Source: Novosphingobium kaempferiae (GTDB lineage Bacteria; Pseudomonadota; Alphaproteobacteria; Sphingomonadales; Sphingomonadaceae). Taken from it: a stretch of DNA of 64,000 nucleotides. The stretch's first letter is position 1, and the number at the start of each line of letters is the position of its first letter. The stretch is from assembly GCF_021227995.1 (NCBI RefSeq), contig NZ_CP089301.1, positions 3,906,001-3,970,000 on the forward strand. Reading direction: 5' to 3'. The notes below the pieces were generated by a model, which was not told the origin of the DNA, did not search any database, and was given only the letters and a program-made list of their open reading frames with translations. Positions 16,638 to 25,073 of the stretch are shown here, piece by piece. The translations under genes were made by a program, and so were the position numbers.

Positions 16638-17945
16638 TCAGAACCGCACTTCCGCGCGCAGCCCGCCTTCGGGTGCGACATCGAGCAGGAGTTGGCCGTC
16701 ATAGACGCGCATCAGGTCGAACGTGGCGGCAAGGCCCAGCCCGGAACCGGGTGTCGCCGGGTCGAGCCGGACACCTACGCCAAGGACCGCCGCACGCTGC
16801 TTCGGCGGGATGCCGGGGCCGTCGTCGCGCACTTCGACGTAGCGGTGTCCGCCTGATACGACGATGCGGCTGAAGGCCCACTTGAAGGCGTTGTCGATCA
16901 GGTTGGAAAGGATCTCCGCAAGGTCGCCCCGGTCGCAGGGCAGCCGCAGGCCATCCGGGATATCGATTTCGACGCTCAGCGCCCGGTCGGCGTGAAGGCG
17001 GCGCATTGCTTCGAGGATCTGCGCCAGCAGCGGGGCCACTTCGGTGAGGGTGCCCGCACCGCGCGTTCCCGCCGCGCTGGCGCGCGCCAGATGGTAGTCG
17101 ATCTGCAACTGCATCGCGCGGCAGCGGGACAGGAGGAAGTCGGCGGAGCGGTGGTTGCCGCCAAGGCGGATCTGCTCGGCCTCGTCGATGACGAGCGCCA
17201 ACGGCGTGCGCAGGTTGTGGGCGAGGTTGCCCGATTCCGTCCGGGCGCGGGTGATGAACTGCGCCTGCCCTTCCAGCATCGCGTTGAAGCTTTCGACGAT
17301 GGGTGCGAATTCCGTCGGCACGTCGTTGCCGAGCCGGTCGGTCTCGCCGTTGCGGAGGCTGTCCACGTCCTTGCCCAGCCGCCGGACCGGGCTCAGCCCG
17401 AAGTGGACCATCGCCAGCGCCCCGCCAAGGAGTGCGAGCCCCATCGCCACCATCGACAGGGTGAGGTCCACCCGGAACTTGCCGATCTGCTCATCCAGCA
17501 GGCGCTTGTCGGAAGCGATGGTCACGATGAGGGGGCGCCCGTCCACCATGATGCGGGCGCTGCGCTGGTCCACGGGCTGGCCCGCGACACGGCTCGACAG
17601 CCACTGGTCGTCCGGTCCTGCCGCGAGCCGGGCATCCGGGCGCAGGGAGGCGGAATGCAATCGCTGGCCCGCCCCCTCGACCTGCCAGTAGAGGCCGGAG
17701 TGGAGCACGGTGAACTGAGGGTCCGACAAGGGCCGCGTCACATGCACGCGGTTCTGCGGATCGATGGCGATCTGCGCGATCAGTTCGCCGAGGTGATGGT
17801 CTAGCTCGGTCTGGTAGCGGTCGATGGTGTGGACGCGGTAGAGATTGCCGATGAACAGTCCTGCCATGACCATGGCAAGGAGGACGCCGACCGCCGAGCC
17901 GGTGACGAGCCGTGCCTTGAGGCTGTTGTGTGCCGTGTCGGTCAC
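16638..17945 (-). CDS. Sensor histidine kinase (partner of efflux-locus response regulator)
   Basis: 435 residues starting at GTG 17945, which overlaps the response-regulator stop (GTGA). Two membrane helices (about residues 15-32 and 160-185) flank a periplasmic sensor of about 125 residues, followed by a HAMP-like segment with HFGLSPVRRL. The phosphoacceptor box is LAHNLRTPLALV, with Asn instead of the common Glu after His. NLIDNAFKWA (N box), DDGPGIP (G1) and GSGLGLAA (G2) complete the kinase core. It faces away from an RND efflux operon, so it probably senses the compound that the pump exports. Confidence 0.9.
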   Translation of the reverse strand: MTDTAHNSLKARLVTGSAVGVLLAMVMAGLFIGNLYRVHTIDRYQTELDHHLGELIAQIAIDPQNRVHVTRPLSDPQFTVLHSGLYWQVEGAGQRLHSASLRPDARLAAGPDDQWLSSRVAGQPVDQRSARIMVDGRPLIVTIASDKRLLDEQIGKFRVDLTLSMVAMGLALLGGALAMVHFGLSPVRRLGKDVDSLRNGETDRLGNDVPTEFAPIVESFNAMLEGQAQFITRARTESGNLAHNLRTPLALVIDEAEQIRLGGNHRSADFLLSRCRAMQLQIDYHLARASAAGTRGAGTLTEVAPLLAQILEAMRRLHADRALSVEIDIPDGLRLPCDRGDLAEILSNLIDNAFKWAFSRIVVSGGHRYVEVRDDGPGIPPKQRAAVLGVGVRLDPATPGSGLGLAATFDLMRVYDGQLLLDVAPEGGLRAEVRF

Positions 17946-18598
17946 GCGGTCACCAGCCGATAGCCGAGGCCGCGCACCGTCACGACATGCTCGCGACCGA
18001 TCTTGCGGCGGAGGCGGCCGACCAGCACCTCGACGGCGTTGGGGTCGCAATCGCGGTCGAGGCTGTAGAGGTTGTCGAGGATCGCCTGCCGGGTCAGCGT
18101 GCGGCCCGCGCTGTAGAGCAGCATCCGCAGCAACGTGAACTCGCGCGCGGTAAGGGCCACCGGCGCGCCGTCCAGCCAGGTCTCGCTGCTCGCGGTGTCG
18201 AGCGCGATGCGGCCCGAGGTGATGCGGGTGGCGCTGTGACCGGCGGCCCGGCGGGCGAGCGCGTGAATGCGTGCGACGAGTTCCTCCGTGCGCACCGGCT
18301 TGACGATGAAGTCGTCCGCGCCCGCGTTGAGCCCCTCCACTTTCTCCTGCCACCCGCTCCGCGCGGTCAGGATCAGGATCGGCGTCGAGATGGCCCGCGC
18401 GCGCAGTTCGCGCACCAGTTCGATCCCCGACATCCCGGGCAATCCGACATCCACGACGATGACGCTGAACCCATCGGCGGCGAACGACGGCGCGCCCTCG
18501 GCATCGCCCAGCCATTCGCAGGTGAAGCCATGGCGCGCGAGATTCGCGACCATGCGCTGCGCCAGCTCGGCTTCGTCCTCGATCAGCAAGATTCTCAT
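17942..18598 (-). CDS. OmpR-family response regulator for the efflux operon
   Basis: 218 residues: a receiver domain (MRILLIEDEAELA, phosphoacceptor Asp in VIVVDVGLPGMSG, Lys in IVKPV) followed by a winged helix (LTAREFTLLRMLL, VEVLVGRLRRKIG, VRGLGYRLV). It is co-transcribed with the kinase. The gene is divergent from the RND operon over 91 bp that contain a GACAGG direct repeat at 11-bp spacing, the usual geometry of OmpR/PhoB-type binding. Autoregulation and pump activation are inferred. Confidence 0.92.
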   Translation of the reverse strand: MRILLIEDEAELAQRMVANLARHGFTCEWLGDAEGAPSFAADGFSVIVVDVGLPGMSGIELVRELRARAISTPILILTARSGWQEKVEGLNAGADDFIVKPVRTEELVARIHALARRAAGHSATRITSGRIALDTASSETWLDGAPVALTAREFTLLRMLLYSAGRTLTRQAILDNLYSLDRDCDPNAVEVLVGRLRRKIGREHVVTVRGLGYRLVTA

Positions 18599-18612
18599 GA
18601 CGCAGCCTCACT

Positions 18613-18629
18613 GACAGGATTTCGACAGG
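18613..18629. promoter_or_regulatory. 11-bp-phased direct repeat, likely response-regulator site
   Basis: GACAGG occurs at 18613-18618 and 18624-18629, one helical turn apart, in the divergent promoter between the response regulator and the RND adaptor gene. Such tandem half sites are the standard target of OmpR-family dimers. Confidence 0.55.
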
Positions 18630-18689
18630 TTGCGAAGCTAATTGCTGCGTCTGCGAGATTTCGGGCGCAGCGACAGATCGGGGGCTTTC

Positions 18690-19793
18690 ATGATGGTTCT
18701 GAACCGGCATTTGCCGTTGCTGGCGTTGTTCGCCGCCCTGTCTGCGTGCTCGGGCGGCGGCGAAGCGGAAGGCGACGCTGCGCAGCGTGAAGCGGCCGCG
18801 GCTCCGGCCAAGGGCGCACTTCCGCTCTCGGTGCAGCAGATGGAGCGGCTGGGCATCCGCTTTGCTCCGGTCGATGCGGCGACGCAGATGCCCGTCGCGA
18901 CGGTGCCCGCAACTCTGGCGCCGCCTCCCAACGCACGCGTCGCAGTGGCGGCCGTGATCCCTGGCGTCGTCACCCGCACGCTGGTGGTGGAGGGCGACAC
19001 CGTGCGTCAGGGTCAGCCGCTCGCCGTCGTCGCCGCGCGGGAGATGTTCACGATCGCGGCAGGCATGGAACAGGCTTCCGCCCGCGCCGCCATGGCGCGC
19101 GCCAACGACCGACGCCTCGGCCAGCTCGCCCGCGAAGGCGTGATCGCCGGTGCCCGCGCCGACGAGGCCCGTGCGGCGCTGCGCGAGGCGGAGGCGGAAC
19201 TGAACGAACAGCGCCGCGTCGTGCGCCTCGTCAACGGCGCGCCCGGCAGCGGCAGCTATACGCTGACCGCGCCCATCGCGGGCAAGGTGACGCAGGCTAC
19301 GATCCAGACCGGCAGCCCGGTCAACGAGGCGACTTCGGCCTATGTCATCGACGCCGCCAGCCGTTACGAACTGACCGCGCAGGTGCCCGAGCGCCTGCTC
19401 GCCCGCGTGCGCCCCGGCATGACGGTCAGGCTGGCCGGCGATGTCCGCGGCGAAGTGACGAGCGTGGGCAGCGTCCTCGATCCCGAGACCCGCTCGGCGA
19501 CGCTGCGCGCGCGGGTTCCTGCGGGTGCGGGCGTTGTGTCGGGCCGTGCGGTCAGCGCCACTCTGCTGTCGCCTGCACCCGAAGGCACGGTCGTCGTGCC
19601 CGCCGCCGCCGTCGTCGATGTGGATGGCAGGCCTGCCGTCTTCGTGCGCACCGCCAAGGGTGCCACGGTCCGCCCGGTCGAGGTCGGCGACCGCGCCGAT
19701 GGTCTTATCGTGGTGCGCTCCGGCCTGCGTGCGGGCGAGCAGATCGCCGTCGCGGGCATGAGCGAACTCAAGTCGATCGCGGGGCAGGACTGA
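18690..19793 (+). CDS. RND efflux periplasmic adaptor, lipoprotein
   Basis: 367 residues from the ATG at 18690 (a second ATG follows immediately). LLALFAALSACSGGG contains a lipobox with Cys as the lipid-anchored residue, so the adaptor is held to the inner membrane by lipid. AVAAVIPGVVTRTLVVEGDT and TAPIAGKVTQATIQTGSPV are the two half-lipoyl motifs, flanking an alpha-hairpin rich in Ala/Arg/Glu. It would bridge the CzcA-type pump and the TolC-like channel. The stop overlaps the pump start (TGATG). Confidence 0.9.
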   Translation: MMVLNRHLPLLALFAALSACSGGGEAEGDAAQREAAAAPAKGALPLSVQQMERLGIRFAPVDAATQMPVATVPATLAPPPNARVAVAAVIPGVVTRTLVVEGDTVRQGQPLAVVAAREMFTIAAGMEQASARAAMARANDRRLGQLAREGVIAGARADEARAALREAEAELNEQRRVVRLVNGAPGSGSYTLTAPIAGKVTQATIQTGSPVNEATSAYVIDAASRYELTAQVPERLLARVRPGMTVRLAGDVRGEVTSVGSVLDPETRSATLRARVPAGAGVVSGRAVSATLLSPAPEGTVVVPAAAVVDVDGRPAVFVRTAKGATVRPVEVGDRADGLIVVRSGLRAGEQIAVAGMSELKSIAGQD

Positions 19794-22700
19794 TGCTGCG
19801 CGCGCTCGTCGCCTGGTCGCTCTCCTATCGCCTGCTCGTGCTGGCGCTGACGCTCGTCGTGGGCGGGCTCGGCGCATGGGCCTATTCGACCCTTCCGGTC
19901 GATGCCTATCCCAACATCGCGCAGGCGCAGGTCAAGATCATCCTCAAGGCCCCCGGCATGACGCCCGAGGAAGTCGAGACGCGGGTGATCGCCCCGCTCG
20001 AACTCGAACTGCTTGGCCTGCCCAATCAGGCGACGCTGCGCTCCACCGCCAAGTACGCCATCGCCGACGTCACCATCGACTTCACCGACGGCACCGACAT
20101 CTACTGGGCGCGGCAGCAGGTGGGCGAGCGGCTCGCGGGCGTGATGGCGGACCTGCCGGAAGGCGTTTCGGGCGGCATGGCGCCGATCTCGACGCCGCTG
20201 TCCGACGTCTTCATGTTCACCATCGACGGTCCGCTTTCGCTGACCGAGAAGCGCGAACTGCTCGACTGGACGATCCGTCCGGCGCTGCGCACCGTGCCCG
20301 GCGTCGCTGACGTCAACGCACTGGGCGGGCATGTGCGCACTTACGAGGTGCGGCCCGATACCGTCGCGCTCGCGGCTGCGCGGCTTTCGGTGGACGATCT
20401 CAAGGCCGCCGTCGAGCGCGGCAACCGCAACGACGGCGCCGGGCGTATCGCTGCGGGTGAGGAAGCGCTGATCGTGCGCGCGGTCGGCGCCATCCGTGAT
20501 GCGAGCGATATCGAGCAGATGGCCGTCACCGCCCGCGAAGGCCGGATCGTGCGCGTCGGCGACGTGGCCAGCGTCGGCACCGGTTCGCTCACCCGCTACG
20601 GCGGCGTCACCGCTCACGGCAAGGGCGAGGCGGTGCAGGGCCTCGTCATTGCCCTGCGCGGCGCGGACGCGCGGCAGGTGGTGGACGGCATCCGCGCCCG
20701 CGTGGACGAATTGCAGGGATCGATGCCGAAGGGCACGAAGCTGACGATCTTCTACGACCGCTCCGACCTGATCGGACGTGCGGTGCATACGGTGCAGAAG
20801 GCGCTGCTTGAAGCGACCGTGCTGGTCGTCGTGCTGCTGATCCTGTTCCTTGGCGACTGGCGCGCGGCGGCTATCGTCGCCTCCACCCTGCCGATGGCGG
20901 CGCTCACCACCTTCCTGTTCATGCGCGGCATGGGCCTGTCCGCCAACCTGATGAGCCTTGGCGGCCTCGCCATCGCCATCGGCATGCTGGTGGACGGTGC
21001 GGTCGTGGTGGTGGAGAACGTCGTCGAGCGCCTGAACCACGCGCGTGACGAGCATGTGCCGCGCCTCAACGTCGTGTTCCGCGCGACCGCCGAGGTGATC
21101 GTGCCGGTCTCCGCGGGTCTCGTCATCATCGCGCTGGTGTTCCTGCCGCTGCTCTCGTTGCAGGGGCTGGAGGGCAAGCTGTTCGCTCCCGTCGCGCTGA
21201 CGATCATGTTCGCGCTGGCCGGATCGCTGCTGCTGGCGCTGACGCTGGTGCCGGTGCTGGCGTCCTACGGCCTGCGGAGCGGCCACCATGGCGAGCCGTG
21301 GATCATGCGCCAGCTCGCGCCGCGCTATGCCGCGCTGCTGGGCGGAGCCTTCGCGCGCAAGAAGCTGGTCTACGCCCTGGCGGGCGCGGGTCTCGTCGTG
21401 GCCGGACTGGCCTATGGCGCGGTCGGCAAGACCTTCATGCCGACGATGGACGAAGGCTCGGTCGTGATCCAGATCGCCAAGCTGCCGACCGTCGGCCTCG
21501 ACCGCTCGCTGGAAGTCGCCGGGCGCGTCGAGAAGGAACTGATGGCCAGGGTGCCGGAAGTGACCGGCGTGATTTCGCGCACCGGCACGGACGAGATCGG
21601 GCTCGACCCGATGGGCCTCAACGAGACCGACATGTTCGTCACGCTCAAGCCCTCGACCGAGTGGCGCGGCGATCGCGAGTTCGTGGTGGCGGAAATGCGC
21701 AAGGCGCTCGACGGGATGCCGGGCTTCGACCCCAGCTTCACCCAGCCGATCGAGATGCGCGTGGCCGAGATGCTGACCGGCGCGCGCGGCGATCTGGCGA
21801 TCAAGATCTTCGGGCCGGACCTCGACACGCTGGCCGATCTCGCGGGCAAGGTGCAGCACGTCCTGCAATCGACGCGCGGCGCGGCCGAAGTGCTGACGGT
21901 GGCGAACGACAAGGTGGACTACCTCCAGCTCGACATCGACCGTGCCGCCGCCGGGCGCGCGGGGATGCCGGTGGACCAGTTCCAGGACACCCTGCGCGCG
22001 CAGCTGGAGGGCCTGCCCGCGGGCATCGTCGCCGAGGGGCAGAAGCGCATCCCGCTCGTCATCCGCGCCGCCGACGGCACCCGGGAGGACGAGACCCGGT
22101 TTGCCGACATGCCGCTCACCACGCCGAGCGGGGAACTCGCGCACGTCAGCGACCTTGCCCGTGTCGAGCGGACGCAGGGGCCGATCCGTCTCGATCACGA
22201 AAGCGGCTCGCGCTACGCGCTGGTGCAGGCCTTCGTCTCGGGCCGCGACCTCGTCGGCTATGTGGAGGAGGCGAGGGCCAAGGTCGGCGCGCAGGTGCCG
22301 CTGCCGCCGGGCTACCGGCTTGTCTGGGGCGGGCAGTTCGAGAACCAGCAGCGCGCTTCGGCACGGCTGATGATGGTGATCCCCGGCGCGCTGCTGCTGA
22401 TCTTCCTGGTGCTTTACGCGACGCTCAAGTCGCTGCGCGGATCGCTGCTGATCCTCGCCAACATTCCCTTCGCGGCAGTCGGCGGCATCGTCGCGCTGTG
22501 GATGACGGGGGAGTACCTGTCGGTCCCCGCATCGGTCGGCTTCATCGCGCTGCTGGGCATCGCGGTGCTGAACGGCCTCGTCCTCGTCGCCTACTTCCGG
22601 CAGTTGCGGGAAGACGGTCTGTCCATGGCGGAAACCGTGCGCACCGGGGCAGAGCGTCGCCTACGTCCGGTCATGATGACCGCGAGCATCACCGCCTTCG

Positions 22701-22870
22701 GGCTCGTCCCGCTGCTGTTCGCCACCGGGCCGGGCAGCGAGATCCAGCGTCCGCTGGCGATCGTGGTGATCGGCGGCCTCGTCACCTCGACGCTGCTGAC
22801 GCTGGTGCTGCTGCCGATCCTGTTCGAACGCTTCGGTGAAAGCCGCAAGGAAACGGAGATGTCGGCATGA
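19793..22870 (+). CDS. RND efflux permease, CzcA/CusA (heavy-metal) class
   Basis: 1025 residues, matching HME-class RND pumps. It begins with a cytoplasmic start and first helix, then TLPVDAYPNIAQAQV, a signature of this class. LGGLAIAIGMLVDGAVVVVE is the TM4 region with the charged residue of the proton relay, and GIAVLNGLVLVAYFRQL lies in the second half. Two large periplasmic loops are present. The adjacent DUF3240 protein also points to the Czc/Cus/Sil class. I did not find a clear methionine triad typical of Cu/Ag pumps, so the ion is undecided. Overlaps at both ends indicate tight coupling in the four-gene operon. Confidence 0.9.
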   Translation: MLRALVAWSLSYRLLVLALTLVVGGLGAWAYSTLPVDAYPNIAQAQVKIILKAPGMTPEEVETRVIAPLELELLGLPNQATLRSTAKYAIADVTIDFTDGTDIYWARQQVGERLAGVMADLPEGVSGGMAPISTPLSDVFMFTIDGPLSLTEKRELLDWTIRPALRTVPGVADVNALGGHVRTYEVRPDTVALAAARLSVDDLKAAVERGNRNDGAGRIAAGEEALIVRAVGAIRDASDIEQMAVTAREGRIVRVGDVASVGTGSLTRYGGVTAHGKGEAVQGLVIALRGADARQVVDGIRARVDELQGSMPKGTKLTIFYDRSDLIGRAVHTVQKALLEATVLVVVLLILFLGDWRAAAIVASTLPMAALTTFLFMRGMGLSANLMSLGGLAIAIGMLVDGAVVVVENVVERLNHARDEHVPRLNVVFRATAEVIVPVSAGLVIIALVFLPLLSLQGLEGKLFAPVALTIMFALAGSLLLALTLVPVLASYGLRSGHHGEPWIMRQLAPRYAALLGGAFARKKLVYALAGAGLVVAGLAYGAVGKTFMPTMDEGSVVIQIAKLPTVGLDRSLEVAGRVEKELMARVPEVTGVISRTGTDEIGLDPMGLNETDMFVTLKPSTEWRGDREFVVAEMRKALDGMPGFDPSFTQPIEMRVAEMLTGARGDLAIKIFGPDLDTLADLAGKVQHVLQSTRGAAEVLTVANDKVDYLQLDIDRAAAGRAGMPVDQFQDTLRAQLEGLPAGIVAEGQKRIPLVIRAADGTREDETRFADMPLTTPSGELAHVSDLARVERTQGPIRLDHESGSRYALVQAFVSGRDLVGYVEEARAKVGAQVPLPPGYRLVWGGQFENQQRASARLMMVIPGALLLIFLVLYATLKSLRGSLLILANIPFAAVGGIVALWMTGEYLSVPASVGFIALLGIAVLNGLVLVAYFRQLREDGLSMAETVRTGAERRLRPVMMTASITAFGLVPLLFATGPGSEIQRPLAIVVIGGLVTSTLLTLVLLPILFERFGESRKETEMSA

Positions 22871-23166
22871 GTCGGGTGGTGCTGACCCTGCTGTGCGGCG
22901 TGCAGGACGCCGAGGCCATTGCGGCGGCGCTGGGCGATTGCCTCCATGCCCCCGTCCATATGCGGCGCGAGGCAGTGCTCGGTCGCGATTTCGATGATGC
23001 CGCGACCGTGGAACGCGTCGCGGGAACGCTCGCGCGCATGGCGGTGGAAGTGGAGACGGGTGCCGATCGCGTGGCCGCAGCGGTCGACGCGGCAAAGGCG
23101 GTGCGGCGGAGCCTGCCGTTCCGCTGGCGCACGGTGGCGGTACTGGCTGGAGGACGAGTGGCATGA
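22867..23166 (+). CDS. DUF3240-family small protein of the RND operon
   Basis: 99 residues, no signal or membrane segment. MSRVVLTLLCGVQDAEAIAA and the closing FRWRTVAVLAGGRVA resemble DUF3240 proteins, which sit next to CzcA-type pumps and have a ferredoxin-like (PII-like) fold. The start overlaps the pump stop by 4 nt (ATGA) and the end overlaps the channel gene in the same way. A metal-sensing or pump-modulating role has been suggested by context only; no enzymatic motif is visible. Confidence 0.75.
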   Translation: MSRVVLTLLCGVQDAEAIAAALGDCLHAPVHMRREAVLGRDFDDAATVERVAGTLARMAVEVETGADRVAAAVDAAKAVRRSLPFRWRTVAVLAGGRVA

Positions 23167-24395
23167 ACTGGGCGTGGCTCCTGATGGCCGGCACCGCCGC
23201 CTGCGCAATCGCCGTACCGGCGCAGGCACAGGACGCGGACCTGCCGCCGCCCGAACTGGTCAACGGCGTGCTCGATGCACAGCCCGGCGTGAAGGCGGCG
23301 ATGGCGCGCATCGACGGAGCGGACGCGGAGGCCGAGGCGCTGCGCCGGGGGCCGAACGAGATAACCGCCCAAGGCACCCTGTCGCGCCGCAACGTCGACC
23401 GGGAGGGCAGCTACGTCGAGTACGACGCGACCGTCAGCCGCCCGTTCCGGCTGCCCGGCAAGGCCGCGCTCGACCGCCGCGCGGGTGTGCTCGGCGTCGA
23501 CATCGCGCGGAACCGCATGGAGGATGCGCGGCACCAGTCGGCGCTCGCTCTGGGCGGGTTGTGGTACGACTGGGTGCTTGCAGGTGAGCTTCTGCGCAAT
23601 GCCTCGGCGCTGGCGACCAACCAGCAGGCGCTCGTCGCCGCCACTCGCCGCCGTGTGCAGTTGCGCGACGCGGCGGAGCTGGATTTCCAGCAGGTTTCGG
23701 CAGCGTCAGCGCTGGCCGAGGCGCAGGTCGCAGATGCTGCTGCGTCCCGTGACCGCGCGCGGGCGCTGCTGGAGGCGCATTTCCCCGACCTGCCGCTCCC
23801 GGTCGAACCGCCGCGCCTTGCCGATCCCACCGTGCCGCCGGAAGGGCTGCGCGAACTCCAGCGGCTCGTCGTGGCGCGCAGCCACGAGATCGCCGCCGCC
23901 GTCGGCACGGCCGAGCGTCAGGACGTGCTGGCGCGGCGCGCGCGGGCGGATCGCTTCGCCGATCCCTCGCTCGGCGTGCGCGTGTTCAGCGAGCGCAGCG
24001 GGCAGGAGCAGGGGGCGGGCCTCTATGTCTCTTTGCCGCTGGGCGGCGGCCATCGCCGTGCGCTCGCCGATCAGGCGTCGGCGCTGGCGGGCGCGGCGCA
24101 GGCCGAGAGTACCGTGGTGGAGCGCGAGATCGCGGGGAATGCAGCCGCCGACGTCGCCGAGTTCCGCGCGCGGCAGATGGCCTGGCAGGCCAGCCGCACG
24201 TCGGTCGAGCGAGCGGAGCAGGGCGCGAGCCTTGCCGCGCGCGGGCAGGAATTGGGGGCGATAGACCTCGCCGACCGGCTCTATGCAGACCGGCAGGCGA
24301 ACGAGGCGCGTGCGCAGGAACTGACGGCGCGGGCAGCGGCGGCGCGGCTCATCCTCAAGCTGCGGATCGATTCCCACACGCTCTGGATCGATTGA
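23163..24395 (+). CDS. TolC-family outer-membrane efflux channel
   Basis: 410 residues with a signal peptide ending AVPAQAQ. The body is two repeats of long, Ala/Glu/Arg-rich helices with short beta segments (YVEYDATVSRPFRLPGK and GLYVSLPLGGGHR), the organisation of TolC/CzcC outer-membrane factors. It would complete a tripartite pump with the adaptor and permease. As the last gene of the operon it ends 11 bp before the convergent DedA gene, with no clear hairpin between them. Confidence 0.88.
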   Translation: MNWAWLLMAGTAACAIAVPAQAQDADLPPPELVNGVLDAQPGVKAAMARIDGADAEAEALRRGPNEITAQGTLSRRNVDREGSYVEYDATVSRPFRLPGKAALDRRAGVLGVDIARNRMEDARHQSALALGGLWYDWVLAGELLRNASALATNQQALVAATRRRVQLRDAAELDFQQVSAASALAEAQVADAAASRDRARALLEAHFPDLPLPVEPPRLADPTVPPEGLRELQRLVVARSHEIAAAVGTAERQDVLARRARADRFADPSLGVRVFSERSGQEQGAGLYVSLPLGGGHRRALADQASALAGAAQAESTVVEREIAGNAAADVAEFRARQMAWQASRTSVERAEQGASLAARGQELGAIDLADRLYADRQANEARAQELTARAAAARLILKLRIDSHTLWID

Positions 24396-24406
24396 GCGCC
24401 GGTTGC

Positions 24407-25057
24407 CTATCGGGGCGAGTGTCGTCCGATCCTCGCCACGGTCTCGGTGAACCAGCCGTGCAGCATGCGGAACGCAAGGCAGGTCGCGCCGGTCGCGGCG
24501 AGGCCGAGCAGCAGGCCGAGGAGCACGACGCGTCCTTCGTCGCTCGTCCACAGATCCTCGATCCGCCCGACCGCGAGGTAGCCGGGGGCGAGCATCACCG
24601 CCACCCAGAGCACGGCGGAGGTGACGTTGGCGATCTGGAAGACGTGGCGCGGCATCGCCAGTATCCCGGCGACGAGCGGCACGGTGGCGCGCACCGGTCC
24701 CATGAAGCGGCCCATGAACACGGCGGCGAACCCGTATCGGCGGATCATCAGGCGGGCGCGGGCGATGAGATGGCGATGCCGGTTGAGCGGCCTGCGCCGG
24801 TAGATGCCCGGGCCGATCCGGTTGCCGAAGGTATAGGAAAGCCAGTCACCCGCGATCGCGCCGACCACGGCCCAGAGCAGGATCGGCCAGGGCTCCAGCG
24901 CCCCCGCCCCGACGAGGCCGCCGATCGCCAGCATGACGGCGGTCGCCGGAATGAACAGGCCGACGATGGCGAGTGACTCGCCCAGACACAGCAGCCCGAC
25001 GACCGGCCCCGCCCATGCGGCGTGGGTGGTGACGAACTGCGTGGTCTGTTCGATCAT
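24407..25057 (-). CDS. DedA-family membrane protein
   Basis: 216 residues from the ATG at 25057. FVTTHAAWAGPVVGLLCLGE and a first helix lead to GDWLSYTFGNRIG and GRFMGPVRATVPLVAGILAM, the DedA motif with conserved Arg and Pro. DedA proteins are inner-membrane phospholipid transporters (flippases), important for membrane potential and resistance to cationic peptides. It lies 16 bp behind the glycosyltransferase, so the two are one operon, probably for envelope lipid modification under the CTTACGG-type operator. Confidence 0.87.
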   Translation of the reverse strand: MIEQTTQFVTTHAAWAGPVVGLLCLGESLAIVGLFIPATAVMLAIGGLVGAGALEPWPILLWAVVGAIAGDWLSYTFGNRIGPGIYRRRPLNRHRHLIARARLMIRRYGFAAVFMGRFMGPVRATVPLVAGILAMPRHVFQIANVTSAVLWVAVMLAPGYLAVGRIEDLWTSDEGRVVLLGLLLGLAATGATCLAFRMLHGWFTETVARIGRHSPR

Positions 25058-25073
25058 CCCGCCGCGCTCCGCG

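Noticed and set aside
17946..19877. Apparent N-terminal extension of the histidine kinase
   Set aside because: It overlaps the response regulator and the divergent adaptor gene; the GTG at 17945 overlaps the regulator stop as expected.
19364..22198. 944-codon minus-strand frame opposite the RND pump
   Set aside because: His/Arg/Asp-rich antisense translation with no recognisable domain.
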